From assembly GCA_034190875.2 (NCBI GenBank), contig CM067348.1, forward strand, positions 3,822,404 to 3,886,403: a stretch of DNA of 64,000 bases. Direction: 5' to 3'. Position numbers and translations under genes: made by a program. The DNA is from Urechis unicinctus (Eukaryota > Annelida > Polychaeta > Xenopneusta > Urechidae). This document shows, piece after piece, positions 1-14,300 of the stretch; the first letter of the stretch is position 1; every line of letters begins with the position of its first letter. The notes under the pieces were generated by a model. The model saw only the letters and a program-made list of their open reading frames with translations. It searched no databases and was not told where the DNA came from.

Positions 1-660
1 GAACAGTAGGCAGATCGAAAATGAATAACATAGATTCAACGTAGCTCCGCTTCTTATACCTAAACATCTCCTGCTTGATTGGTCTGGTATCTCAAACGAT
101 CAAGCTCTGTAATCAACCCGGATCCCTAAAGGCAGCTTATTCCAACAATCCATTTTGAGCTCAATCCATCTGAATCATATTTTCTAATTAGTTAGTCACA
201 ATAGCTTTGGCAGTTGTTGACAATACCTCAGGAAATGACGCGTCATTATATCCGTTTGAAGAGACATTCGACGTCGGGTAAATTAGGGCTGAAACGAAAT
301 AAATAAACAATTACTTGTTACTTTTACTTATTATAAAGAGATAGAGGGCACCCAATGACCGTGCAGCAACAGGGATTCTATATAACCATGGGGGGCGAAG
401 GAAACATTAATCTAAGCACAGTATTTGAATGGACTACATTTGTAGACTTTGATGATAATCATCTGCCATATGGAATTAGGATGATTTCGTGAACGAATCG
501 AATCTTAGAATTCCATATAGTCATTTGTATGCATTGCCGTAAGCTTAAACGAAGAATAATATACCCCAAAACAGGTTTCATGCTGTCTCTAATCAAGTGG
601 CGGTCTTGACAGAAATAGCCGAGATGGCGATGGTCAGTCCAATGGACCTCCGATACGGCA
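1..660 (+). repeat. Family 1 repeat, leading segment
   Basis: This stretch matches 21284-21985 closely in the same orientation: both start with a gtaggcagatcga-like string and share the run through the gtttcatgctgt region and the following ggcggtcttgaca string. No coding frame is kept between the two copies. It ends where an AT tract begins, whereas the other copy continues into different sequence, so the microsatellite marks a rearranged junction. Confidence 0.8.
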
Positions 661-667
661 ATGGTGA

Positions 668-913
<246 letters not shown>

Positions 914-940
914 TATATGCTTACATTTGCGCTTATAAGA

Positions 941-3900
941 CTACAAAGAGTAATTTCAGTTAATTAAATGGTTACTCACCACGTCGTGGCTGCTTACATT
1001 TGCGCTTATAAGGCTACAAAGTGTGATATCACTCAAATGGTAACTTCCTTGGCTAACTCCGGAAACCAAAACATCATTCGCCATCAGTCGAAGGCGACCG
1101 TAGTGGGGAGACGTGAAACTGCAGCTCTCGTCAGTACGTGCACTCTTATGGTGGGATGCGCGATCATAGAACAAACTCAAGTACACGGCAATGCCATTAG
1201 ATGTATTAGACAAATAAAACAAGCAAACCAGTTCTTATGAAACATGTGCACGTACAGCTTGTAGGATGTGCCATAACCGTTGCCTAACGAACCGCCCATC
1301 CACAATTACTCCCACGATTACATAACCTAAGACAGACTTTTTTGTTTGTGAATGGCAACGAGGCGGAATAAAGGCCGCTATAACGTCCTCTCTTTGGAAA
1401 GATGTATCAATTACCATAAAAAGCATAAATCCCATTTTGAAATCGCTGTCAATGGCTTGGTTCTATTGATTGAGTCCAAGCTATTATTTTCATGCAAATT
1501 GTCGGCATTAAGTTTTTTGAACTCGAGTTTACTATTTCATCGCTGATGTACAATATTCAGGGTAACGTGTGATGTGATGACTGGCCGACTTGCGCTCATA
1601 TCGTAACAGTTGCATCCCCTTGTAAAAACATGCCTCCTATAAACATCATACAGCGCCATTATTGCGTCGAATCTTTAAAAAAACAACCTCTTGAATGCTT
1701 AATACTTAGCAGGCAACTTGATCTCAACTGCTTCCCATCGCTTCACACAGGGAAGGCTTTCTTTGTGGATACTAACGCTGTGTATGTGACATAGAATGCT
1801 TATGGATTACTCACTAGCATGACAAATGGATTTACAACACTTGGGGCTGATGCATTGTGGGGTTTTTTGTTGTTTATATAGTTAAGGCTCTTACGTTTGT
1901 TATAGTCCCTTGCGTTACCAGAGTCACATCAGGGCTTGTCATAGAAGCTGAGCTTACATCGATTCCTCAAATACACCCTGTTCTTAGACGAGTTTTTTTT
2001 TACCTATCTGCATATAATGACTTTGTCATCTAATGATGCGCATCGCAAATCATTCAACCGTAAGCATATGACTGAGGGGAATGAAAAGTTGTTGTTGCAA
2101 TGTAAAGATATTATAAATGAATATCGTTCGCAATTGTTTTATATTGAACAAACGACAGCGTGTGTTTAGCGTCAATATATCTCAGTCGCATGTTTACAAA
2201 GACATTTTGTAATTCGCATTTGTTTGGGAAATGAAACAACAAAATTGAAACATTACTGAAAGACATTTCGTGCGCTTCTTTCCCACACGAAGTTGCAACG
2301 CTTGATTACTGATATCTTACAAGATGGAAACGCGCAATGTAGCTTGCGGCTTGCATTTTCGCAGTAAGGCAAAATACACCGTGAGGATGCTTGGATAAGC
2401 AGAACATGCAACGAATGATGTCGTACCTGTTTGTCTTATTCAAGGGCGTGGTAACTAGGCCATTAACAAATAAGTTGTTTGTAATGTTTATATGGCATTT
2501 ACGTCATCGTATGTGCAAGGAGCTATGATTCGCTGATCTATAGCGTGTAAACTTTGTAGCCTCAGGCCACTAAATACACCGTGCTGATGCAAGGTTTCTC
2601 CAATTACCATGCTTCTAAGGAGTGGAAGAAGTATGCTCGAGTAACTCGTATCATAGTAAATCATCAGGAATCCGAAGTCCATAAATGTATAGATGACGAG
2701 CTTTAATCGCAGTTTTCGTAATAATCCGCAACAGCAGTATTACATATTTGTTATACACGGCATTGAATGCAAACTCGCGAATCACATATAATACAGGTCC
2801 GGTATCTAACATAAATATTAGTTGATTGTGGGAATCGTTATAATTTACTACATTTAAAATGACGACATATCGCAATGAACCACTGCCATGTGCTCACTCG
2901 ACACATTAGAATAGCCACCTACTCGCGTCGATCGATATGATTGAAGCGCCATCTTGATGGACTTGACCGATGGTAATGACGGCGCTTTCGATTGTAAATG
3001 AATGCTGAATGCGAGGGCATTAATCGGTGCAATTCGTTTCAATAAGTGATCCGCGCTTTTCGGGAATTAAAGAACTCACCCCCACGCTCAAAGAGAGATA
3101 ATGAGACACCACCGCCATGTGCAACATCGAGCTGTATGCATTATCTATTGATCAATAGAGAAGTTGGTTGGCTAGAGAATTATGGCCAAATTGATTAATT
3201 ACCAAATAGATATGGTAAACATATTATATACGTGACGGTGACAATACAATGCTTGATATGTGAATAAAACTAAATGGTGGCAGTTCCGATGTTCGCTCAT
3301 ACTAGTGTTGTTCTCTACGCTATACAGACAATATACCATCATGGAGTAACAATATATATTATTGTCGTTATCATATTCAATCGATCTCGGATGTTGTATA
3401 TAGCAACAATATGTAAATGAATGAGTGAGATCTTCCAAAAACTCTCCCCGTAGTTGAAACAGAGGATCAGTACGTGGGATGGATGTATGATCGCTTCTAT
3501 TTCACAGATATATTCCTGTCCTTCCCATCACAGATATCTTCAACATTATATCTACTAGAAGCCCGGAGCTGAGGTGTTATGCAATATGTTTTATACATTC
3601 CAATTACACAACATAATACAGCATAGATCAATAACAGGTGCTACCATTCAACGGAAAATCTAATTGGTGAGAATGGGCTGAGATCATTAAATTAGTTTGC
3701 ATCAAGCCGATTCGGCACGCACTGAGTGCACAACATTTGGGCGGCGTACTTTTTCGTATCCAATACTGTCGCTGAAAGTAGGACCGTTTCGTTGAAACAG
3801 CTTGTAGATGGCATTGTTTCAGCTTCAGTTATGACAAACATACGAACGTTGAAAAGAATATTTGTAGGTTATAAAGAACATCCCTAAATTACTCTGTGTT

Positions 3901-4250
3901 GCAATCTGGAACAGCTCGGAGGTTGACGGCAGAATTCTGATTCCTCAATCTGTGCTGTGCAAGAAATGTTCGACGAGCATGCGGACAGCACAGTTGTATG
4001 CTAAGCGCGACATGTAAATCTTTCATGATTGAACTCGTCAGACACAGTCAGAATGTGCAATGTCATGCTGGTTTATTCGCATTAGGATATTTGTACAGGA
4101 TCGATGTTTTCATTACACTAAGGATAAAGCGTTCAATTGGTTGGCTGAAGCTCACTTGATAAGCAAATTATTCTGTGGGGTCACGCTATTTATATTGAGT
4201 ACTAGGTTTTTCTACGGTGAGTTGCAAGGACTTTTAAGCTGAGAAAGCAA
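941..4250 (+). repeat. Family 1 repeat, old copy U0
   Basis: It aligns with 23330-26520 in the same orientation and, more distantly, with 5730-8040. The offset to the latter is about 4.69 kb at 1070 and 2280 and about 3.8 kb near 4140, so the later copy lacks roughly 0.9 kb. Short frames here are not conserved between copies. The right part, from about 3800, also forms the start of the recently duplicated copy A. Confidence 0.75.
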
Positions 4251-7200
4251 AATATAGCGAAATTGCAAACCGCAGCTTTGTATGTAACGAAATAGATAAC
4301 TTGTGATTGTACTTTGGATGTTAAGTTTATTTACAAACTATCAATATATGATGACCCTTTTCAAGTGCAGCCACTTCAACAGTATAACAAATGTCATTTG
4401 CCGTAACACTCTTAAAATACATGATAGAAATGGTATTGATCACGGGCAGATACGTTATGATTCAAAATGCCCTCATTCCTGTCTTGTCAAACGCGTCACC
4501 TCGTTTAGTCATTTGCTTGTTGAAAACAATTTCGCCTCTTTAGCTTCAATAGAGCTATTAAGTCAGTATTTGACAGAGTACAAAACCATAATTGATGTTA
4601 TATAAACGCTAATTGTAGTTTGTTGTGGACGACTATAGACAGAGATTTCATGGACCAAACTACCTTTTGCTCTGGCCATCCGTTGTCATAAAGGTTTGGT
4701 TGGCCTTGCCTGGCAATGACATTTGGGTTGAAGGGATACAGATGGTGTGTTGTGTATGCATTTAAGCCTATGCATTAATGCTCCATCATGGGTTACTGTT
4801 TGCTAACCCAATACCCCTTCTATCGAAGCTATACGTAATGAAGATTACTACATTACCCCGTATTGAGTGTTAGAAAATTTATAGCCTGGTGGCAATACAA
4901 ATATACCATTATTTTACCAACGGAATCATGCTTGAGGTACGCTTTCGCTAGACAAAGCGATATTACTCTTCTGACACTTCCCATCATCCCCTCAACCCGC
5001 CCTGTCAGCATTCATTCATGTTTTATCCTGCTCTATAAGCAAATATCATTTTAATTAAGTGTTTGAGTGTAAACTAAAGCGAGTGCGTTTTGAAAACATA
5101 AAGCCAGAGAACCAGGTTTCTCCCACTTACTTAGAATAAGTAAGCAGACATTATATCATTCCCACCAGAGATTTCAACGCGTTAACATTACAGCAATTTA
5201 AAGTTATATGATAGTCAAATATCGATATTTTATAAGAGCAGTAAATTTACTGCAATTTAAAGTTAGATGAGAGTCACCTCAGGCAAATAACATGCAGCAT
5301 CAATCTTCTTCTCGGCGGAAGGTTCTAAATCGCTCATCATCCTTTCTCGGAACCTGTTCCTTCACGAGAACCTACGCCACACATGATCTTCAGGTTTTAC
5401 TGCAATATTAAATTAGTTGTTGTGGCATTGTGCGGTGGATGTATGCGAAAGCGTTCTGCATTCCATAAATGCGGTCGCATGTATTTGATGTGTACTGCTA
5501 GCTCAGGTCGTAGATACATGCATACAGATGGACAAAACTGTCTGGACATTTAAGTTGGCTAGTTCAAAAATAATCTTATTGTACTGATCACGTTTCCCAA
5601 TAATAATTGTACACACAATTGTTTTCATGAATCAGTTCTGATTAAAATATTTCAGCATGATTGTGTACTAGTCTCTGTCATTTTTATATGCACAGGGTTC
5701 TCACTAACGTCAAATTCTGAAGGGTTCCTTCACTAGACCTGGTAAACCGAAATATCATTCGCCATCAGCCGTTGGCGACAGCAGTAGGGAGGCGTGAAAC
5801 CCCAGCTCGCGCAACTGCGTTGAACGTTTGAAGTCAGTGCATGCACGCTTATGGTAGGATGTGAGATGACAGAATAAACTTAAGTACAAGACAATACCAT
5901 TAGATTCATTAGGCAACGAAAACAATATTTCTTGCACACTCAAGCTAACCAGTTCTTATGAAACAGCTTCACGTACAGCTTGTAGGAAGTGCTATCACTG
6001 TTGTCTAACGAACCAACCATCCACCATTACTCCCACGATAACAAAACCAAAGATGCATCGCTTTGGTAGTGAACGGCAACGAGACGGAATAGAGGCCGAT
6101 ATAACGCACTATTTTTAGTGAGATGTATCAATTACAATAAATAGAATAACTCCCATTTTGTAATTGCTGACATGGGAGGGTTCTAGTCAATACTCAACGT
6201 TATTTGATTTGGTCCAAGATGTGCTATGATATATCATATGGTATTCACATGCAAATGTTGAATTCTAGTTTAATGTTCCATCGCTGTTGTACAATATTTC
6301 AGGGTAACGTGTGATGTCATGACTATCCTACCTTTGCTCATCTCGCAACAATAGCATCCTTTTGCAATTTCTTGCCTCCTATAAATATAATAGAGTACAT
6401 TTAATTGCGTCGAATCTTTAGAGAAACAGCCTTTTGAATGCTTAATACTGGTTATCATCACCCGTTTGCTCAACTGCATCGCTTTACTCAGGGTAGGCTT
6501 TCGTTGTGGGTACTAACGCTGTATGTGCTACATAGAACGTTAGTGCATTACTCAGTAGCATGACAAAGGGATTTACGACACTTGGGGCTGCTACATTGTG
6601 GGGCTGTGTGTTGTTAACATAGATAAGGCTCGTACGTTTGTAATAGTCGCATCAGGTCCTGTCGTAGAAGCTGAGATTAAGGTCGATTATTCAGATACAC
6701 CCTGTTCTTAGACGAATACAATGACTTTGTTATCCCATAATGCACATCACAAATTGTTGAATCGCAAGCATTTGACTAAGGGCAATGGCAACTTGTTGTT
6801 GCAATTTAAAGATCTTAGAAACTAATATCGCTCATTATCTTTATTTATCTAACAAATAACAGCATGTGTTTAGCTTCGATATATCTCAGTCACATGTTTA
6901 CACAGACATTTAATCGCTCGCATTTTTGGGGAAGTAGAACCACAAAAATGAAACATAGCTGAAAGACATTTCGTGCGCTTCTTTCCCACACCAAATTGTA
7001 ACGCTTGAGTACTGATATCTTACATGATTGAAACGTACAATGTAGCTTGCAGCTGGTATTTTCGCAGTAAGGCAAAATACGCGGTGAGGATGCTTGGATA
7101 AGCAGAGCATGTAACGAAAGATGTCGCGCCTATTCGTCTGATACAAGAGCAGTGTTACATATTTGTTATACACGGTTTCGATCGCGAATCACATATAATA

Positions 7201-8489
7201 CATGCCCAGAATCGAGCATAATTATTAGTTGATTGTAGGAATCGTTATAATTTACAGCATTTAACATGACGACATATCGTAATCATCGACTGCCATGTGC
7301 TCACTCTATACATTAGAATAGCCAACTTCTCTCGTCGATCTATTGGATTGAAGCGCCATCTTGATGGACTTGACCTACGAGATTGACGGCACTATCGATG
7401 GTAAATGAATGCGCGGTAATATTGTGTTGTGGTGTGCTTCAATAAGTGACCCGCACTTTCCTGGACGTTGTCTGTAGAGAATATATGTAAATGTACGAGA
7501 GAGATCTGTGAGTATGGTCTGATATCATTAAGGTAGTATCGCTTGGTTGCATCATCGATTTGGCATGTACGGAGCGTATATAAGCTGTCTGCAAGGGGAG
7601 GTCCAATGCAATTAGTTGAAATGCACAACATTTGGGTAGTGCATGTTTATACTTTTGCTTGTCCACATCTGTCGCTAAAACTGGGACCGTTTCGTTGCAG
7701 ATGGCACTGTTTCATCTTCAGCTATGACATTCATAAAACCGTTGAACCGATTTTGAGAAGGTTATAAGAAACATCCCTAAATTATTCTGTGTTGCAGCTG
7801 TTAAATCGTTCACGATTGAACACGTCAGGCAGAGGCAGCAAGTTTGTTTTGATGCTGTTTTATATCAGAATATTTGTACAGAATCGATGTTTCATTACAC
7901 TAAGGATAACTAAAAAGCGTTCAATGGGCTGGTTGAAGCTCTGTGGGGGCACAACATGATGGGGAAAGCTATTTACTTTGAGCACTAGGTTATTCTACAG
8001 TGAGTTGCAAGGACTGTTAAGCTGCAAAAGAAATTCTACCCAGATTGCAATAATTGACTGAATGGCGCTTCATCCCAAACATTGCATTGTCACATTGATC
8101 GAATTTGTTATAAGCTTTACTAGGGTAAGAGACAACACCCTTGGTTTCTTGTCATTTCCCCGTGAAGTCGGCATGGTCCAGTGTCTTGGTACGTGGGCAT
8201 AAATCTATAGCTGCACACCTGCATGGGATATAGACAGACAAATTTGACGCCCCAGGCACCTGTCCAGTGTTATTGAACACATTCCATGCCTATTATTTTC
8301 AAATATGTTGCTGAATTGTTCTTGATCATTAACCACGAAGCTGCCGACAGATTAATCTTAATCGAAGATGTTGGTACTTTGCAAACTGAAGATTCATAAA
8401 TATGCCGATGATAAGCAGAACTTGTATATATAAAACACCCGTGATGCTTAAGCCATACAGTCAGCTAAATAAACGGTGCCACATTAAAT

Positions 8490-9260
8490 CATTATTCATA
8501 TCGAATCCTACCCACTCAAAAAGCATTTTCTTATTGTTAGAAGTAATTTTGCGGCAACAACTAGCTCTTAGTAGCATCATTGAAAAGCTCTTTGATAGTA
8601 ACAGTTATGTTTTTATGTGCTTAGATTCGTAATTTAGATTCCAAAAAGAACATCCGACTACCCAATATACATTTGTTGTAAATGAAATAATACAATATTA
8701 TCTTTACACTGATGGGTATGTTCACATTTTGCTGTTGGATGCCAGTAAAGCCTTCGAAAGAGTCGAGTTTAACCAACTGTATCATGTGTTAAGATGTAAA
8801 GGAGTGTGTCCACTTGTGGCCAGAATAGGTATTAGAGTGAGATGGAATGATTAAACGAGTAATTTGCACCCCGTTACCAATGGTGATAACCAGGGAGGTG
8901 TGATTACACCAGTTTTGTTTGTAAATTATATTGATGAAATGTTTCTTAAGACTTCGTAATGCCGGTGTATAGCGTGACAGTGGTAATATATTTTTTGGTG
9001 CTATAGGATATGCAGATGATGTCAATTTGTTAGCTTAATTTAAAATGTCACTTAAGATCATATAAGTAAAATGTCTGGAACTTACTGACAAATATAGTAG
9101 ATTACACATATTATATTTGGGAGAACAATCAATTAATCTGGCTATAATCAATTTAAAAAATCCTAAATTTTGACAGATTATAAGAGTCGTAATAGATAAA
9201 GAACGAATAAAGGTTGCAGTTGCATATTTCTACCGAGTTGGTGCTGTATTAGATTCCAAA
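8490..9260 (+). pseudogene. Non-LTR reverse-transcriptase fossil (copy A)
   Basis: Translation in shifting plus frames gives recognisable RT blocks in order: a LALSSIIEKLFD-like finger motif (about 8560-8600), FRFQKEHPTTQ (8637-8669), the catalytic block LLLDASKAFERVEF (about 8730-8770), IRVRWND (about 8832-8852), then NGDNQGGVITPVLF (about 8878-8920) and IGYADDVNLLA (about 9004-9036), which keeps the two Asp of the active-site box. At least two stops or frameshifts interrupt it. The family is a LINE, because the DASKAF, QGG and YADD blocks sit in the spacing typical of non-LTR elements. It is unrelated in sequence to the LINE at 31406-35733. No endonuclease or 3' tail is evident. It predates the A/B duplication because both copies carry it. 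Confidence 0.8.
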
Positions 9261-11149
9261 CATTCAGGTTGCATGTACTTGCTGTAATACTGATTTAATA
9301 TGTTTTCTGTATTAATTATTAATGGACGTACATTAATGATTATGATCAGCGTTAAGATAGTAGTGAACTACAAGAAACTACATAGTATGAGTGCTGACAT
9401 GATATAATTCACACCGCAGCTTTTATATAATTTCCATTTTGTCTATATGTTAAATGTGGTTTGCAACTTGCCTAATATTTCCGCGGAGTAAACTAAATAC
9501 GCCTATTCCCTGGTGTTTTTGTATGCAATCAAAGCTGCTTGAAAACATTCGATTGCTTAATTTTGTATATAAGCATAACGTTTGACAAGAAAAGGTCTGT
9601 ACCTAAGATATTCAGGAAATCGTGCCCTTAATCGGCACCACATTTCACAAAGCTGTTGCATTATTCAACACAGGCAATAAATTAAATTTACCAAGCAGCT
9701 ACTTAAGCGTTGGGTGTTTACCAATTACTTCTACATATGCTACTGCGTATCACGTTGCTATGCTATTCATTTTGTAGTATGTGGAAGTGTAGTAATGAAC
9801 ACATTTTAAGTTAATTCATTCAAATAAAATATTCTGCCTAAGAGTTGATGTGCACACTATTCAAACCAAAGGTTTCACTGGCCTGATACCGAAATGCTAG
9901 TGTGCCTAATAGCTATATCAGACCATCAAGTGTATCCAATGTGAAGATTCTAGAGTGCTTTGGCAAAAATTACTCCATAAGTAATGCTAACATTCAGGAT
10001 TAATGCTATACACAAAGCAATAATATTTCTGCAATAAACCTTTCTTTTATGACTCACAGCGTCTCTTCTCCGGGCCTTCATTAGTAAGGCTGGACCAAAT
10101 TGCCCTAAATACGCTGGTACATTTACATGTAAATGCTATTTATCTATGACTATTGTATTCTTGATTAGCATTAGTGCAGAAATTGGTGACAACATTGCAA
10201 TCTTGACATAGGAATGAGATGATTAGGTGGCTGGTTTCTCAACCACGGGTGGCTATGTGCGGCTTTGTTTTGCACATGGTCAGTCATTGCATTTAGCGTC
10301 AAACATCATTCGCTTTGTAATTCAGATCACCGTCATCATATATCGAACGTTCGCTAATCCGTGGCTGTCGGTTGACCCAGATAGTGAGAGCGAACGCGTC
10401 ACTATAGTAGATTACACATTAGCCATATGGTTTGCAAGCATTATTAGTGTGGCTCGTTTTGGTTGGTGTGATATGTCCGTTTGGATGGTAGTATGTAATT
10501 GTATAAGTGTGACTTCGTTGGTATGCAAACAACAGAGTGGCAAATGATTGATGCATGGAAGATTGCACAAGCGATTCATTTTGAATAACCGCAGTCAATA
10601 ATCTGATCAAGCAATGCGGTCATTGCGTGCTAGAGACAGAGACAATAACGAGGCATTGCATCATTTTACATTGGTCCAATTGTTTCTGGTTCATATAGAA
10701 GACAACTATTTTCTGAATGATGCTGTTGATAGCCTTCAAAACTACAATAAAACGTCCCTCTGTGTCGTAGACAGACACTGACTTGCTCATCATCAGCGGC
10801 ATAATAAATATATTTGTTAGTCTAAATGCATAATTACATGCATGATAGGCGCATTATTTTTCTTGTTCAGTCATTCACATCCTTGTTAATTTGCCAAGAG
10901 ATATTTTGAAAGGCAAACAGTGGATCATTCTTTGTTGGAGATTATCGATGTAGGGAGGTACAAATCACAACAAAAGCTTCAAGTTATTTTCATGGTTTAA
11001 AATACTACGGATACGTAATATATCCAAGCTATTCCGATTGTGCGATTCTACCAGGAAGGTTGCGTTTGTCTTGTTCTGAATTACCGATGCTTGATGTCAG
11101 TGGAAATAACGGCACATTTGCAAGATAAAGACTGATGAAGTCATTGCAT

Positions 11150-11310
11150 GTGATTGAGCAACCGGGGAGCTAATTATCTCATTTACATGTCAATATTGCA
11201 ACTACGTCGACAATTCCTGCGCCAGGGTTAGCCAATTTCACCTAAGTTGGATTCAAGGTAATATGTAACCATTGCATTACAATATGAATATACCAGCGTA
11301 CAAAACAAGC
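11150..11310 (+). repeat. Shared core module, copy A
   Basis: A block running from gattgagcaaccggggag through catttacatgtcaatattgc to tgcattacaatatgaatata. The same block recurs at 18354, 27166, 35734, 45823, 47438, 57069 and, inverted, at 54863. It is the only part recognisably common to repeat families 1 and 2. Confidence 0.8.
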
Positions 11311-14300
11311 AAATTGGCTCGTTATATCTATGTGGAAACTCGTTTTGTATTATATGTGGAAACTCGTTTTTTATCCTTATGCAGCTGTTTGCATATCCTT
11401 ATGCCGCTTGTAGATGGCATTGTTTCAGCTTCAGCTATGACAAACATACGAACGTTGAAAAGAATATTTGTAGGTTATAAAGAACACCCCTAAATTACTC
11501 TGTGTTGCAGTCTGGAACAGCTCGGAGGTTGAAGGCAGAATTCTGATTCCTCAATCAGTGCTGTGCAAGAAATGTTCGACGAGCATGCGGAGAGTACAGT
11601 TGTATGCTAAGCGCGACTTGTAAATCTTTCATGATTGAACTCGTCAGGCACGGTCAGAATGCGCAATGTTATGCTGGTTTATTCGCATAAGGATATTTGT
11701 GCAGGATCGATGTTTTCATTACACTAAGGATAAAGCGTTCAATTGGTTGGCTGAAACTCACTTGATAAGCAAATTATTCTGTGGGGTCACGCTATTTATA
11801 TTGAGTACTAGGTTTTTCTACGGTGAGTTGCAAGGACTGTTAATCTGAGAAAGCAAAATATAGCGAAATTGCAAACCGCAGCTTTGTATGTAACGAAATA
11901 GATTACTTCAGCAATCGATTCAATGTACTGATCGATTTCATGATGCTTGACTGTGATTGTACTTTGCATGTTAAGTTTATTTACAAACTATCAATATATG
12001 ATGACCCTTTTCAAGTGCAGCCACTTCAACAGTATAACAAATGTCATTTGCCGTAACACTCTTAAAATACATGATAGAAATGGTATTGATCACGGGCAGA
12101 TACGTTATGATTCAAAATGCCCTCATTCCTGTCTTGTCAAACGCGTCACCTCGTTTAGTCATTTGCTTGTTGAAAACAATTTCGCCTCTTTAGCTTCAAT
12201 AGAGCTATTAAGTCAGTATTTGACAGTGTACAAAACAATAATTGATGTTATGTAAACGCTAATTGTTGTTTGTTGTGGACGACCATGGACAGAGATATCA
12301 TGGACCAAACTACCTTTTGCTCTGGCCATCCGTTGTCATAAAGGTTTGGTTGGCCTTGCCTGGCAATGACATTTGGGTTGAAGGGATACAGATGGTGTGT
12401 TGTGTATGCATTTAAGCCTATACATTAATGCTCCATCATGGGTTACTGTTTGCTAACCCAATACCCCTTCTATCGAAGCTATACGTAATGAAGATTACTA
12501 CATTATCCCGTATTGAGTGTTAGAAAATGTATAGCCTGGTGGCAAAACAAATATACCACTATTTTACCAACGGAACCATGCTTGAGGTACGCTTTCGCTA
12601 GACAAAGCGATATTACACTTCTGACACTTTCCATCATCCCCTCAACCCGCCCTGTCAGCATTCATTCATGTTTTATCCCGCTCTATAAGCAAATATCATT
12701 TTAATTAAGTGTTTGAGTGTAAACTAAAGCGAGTGCGTTTTGAAAACATAAAGCCAGAGAACCAGGTTTCTCCCACTCACTTAGAATAAGTAAGCGGACA
12801 TTATATCATTCCCACCAGAGATTTCAACGCGTTAGCGTTTCGTTAAAAAATCAACATTACAGCAATTATATGATAGTCAAATGTCGATATTTTATAAAAG
12901 CAGTGAATTTACTGCAATTTACAGTTAGATGAGAGTCACCTCAGGCAAATCACTCATCATCCTTTCTCGGAACCTGTTCCTTCACGAGAACCTACGCCAC
13001 ACATGATCTTCAGGTTTTACTGCAATGCTAAATTAGTTGTTGTGGCATTGTGCGATGGATGTATGCGAAAGCGTTCTGCATTCCATAAATGCGGTCGCAT
13101 GTATTTGATGTGTACTGCTAGCTCAGGTCGTAGATACATGCATACAGATGGACAAAACTGTCTGGACATTTAAGTTGGCTAGTTCAAAAATAATCTTATT
13201 GTACTGATCACGTTTCCCAATAATAATTGTACACACAATTGTTTTCATGAATCAGTTATGATTAAAATATTTCAACATGATTGTGTACTAGTCTCTCTCA
13301 TTTTTATATGCACAGGGTTCTCACTAACGTCAAATTCTGAAGGGTTCCTTCACTAGACCTGGTAAACCAAAAAATCATTCGCCATCAGCCGTTGGCGACA
13401 GCAGTAGGGAGGCGTGAAACCCCAGCTCGCGCAACTGCGATGAACGTTTGAAGTCAGTGCATGCACCCTTATGGTAGTATGTGAGATGACAGAATAAACT
13501 TAACTACAAGACAATACCATTAGATACATTAGGCAACGAAAACAATATTTCTTGCACACTCAAGCTAACCAGTTCTTATGAAACAGCTTCACGTACAGCT
13601 TGTAGGAAGTGCTATCACTGTTGTCTAACGAACCAACCATCCACCATAACTCCCAAGATAACAAAACCAAAGATGCATCGTTTTGTTAGTGAACGGCAAC
13701 AAGACGGAATAAAGGCCGATATAACGCCCTACTTTTAGTGAGATGTATCAATTAAAATAAATAGAATAACTCCCATTTTGAAATTGCTGACATGGGACTG
13801 TGTGTTGTTAACATAGATAAGGCTCGTACGTTTGTAATAGTCGCATCAGGGCCTGTCGTAGAAGTTGAGCTTAAGGTCGATTATTCAGATACACCCTGTT
13901 CTTAGACGAATACAATGACTTTGTTATCCCATAATACACATCACAAATCGTTGAATCGCAAGCATTTGACTAAGGGCAATGGCAACTTGTTGTTGCAATT
14001 TAAAGATCTTAGAAACCAATATCGCTCATTATCTTTATTTATCTAACAAATAACAGCATGTGTTTAGCTTCGATATATCTCAGTCACATGTTTACACAGA
14101 CATTTAATCGCTCGCATTTTTGGGGAAGTAGAACCACAAAAATGAAACATAGCTGAAAGACATTTCGTGCGCTTCTTTCCCACACCAAATTGTAACGCTT
14201 GAGTACTGATATGTTACATGATTGAAACGTACAATGTAGCTTGCAGCTGGCATTTTCGCAGTAAGGCAAAATACGCGGTGAGGATGCTTGGATAAGCAGA

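Larger units (their letters stand above)
3800..11405 (+). repeat. Recent 7.6-kb tandem duplication, copy A
   Basis: Near-identical by eye to 11406-18565, head to tail. The offset is 7606 near 4060, 7650 near 4863, 7620 near 5732 and 7194 from 6910 onward, reflecting a few indels. The junction at about 11400-11407 joins a gcagctgtttgca string to cttgtagatggcattg; the latter is the sequence at 3801, so the unit boundary is visible directly. It contains a reverse-transcriptase fossil (8490-9260) and the shared module (11150-11310). Every short open frame seen here is disrupted or changed mostly at amino-acid-altering positions in other copies. Confidence 0.9.

Noticed and set aside
6910-7173. 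87-residue minus frame repeated at 14104-14367 and inverted at 27526-27804
   Set aside because: Differences among copies are mostly replacement changes, the ends differ, and older copies (2280-2480 and 24600-24780) do not keep the frame.
10227-10547. 106-residue plus frame present in both copy A and copy B (17431-17751)
   Set aside because: The few A/B differences mostly change the amino acid, and the frame is broken in copy E (31030-31330). This is neutral drift in a recent duplicate, not selection on a protein.
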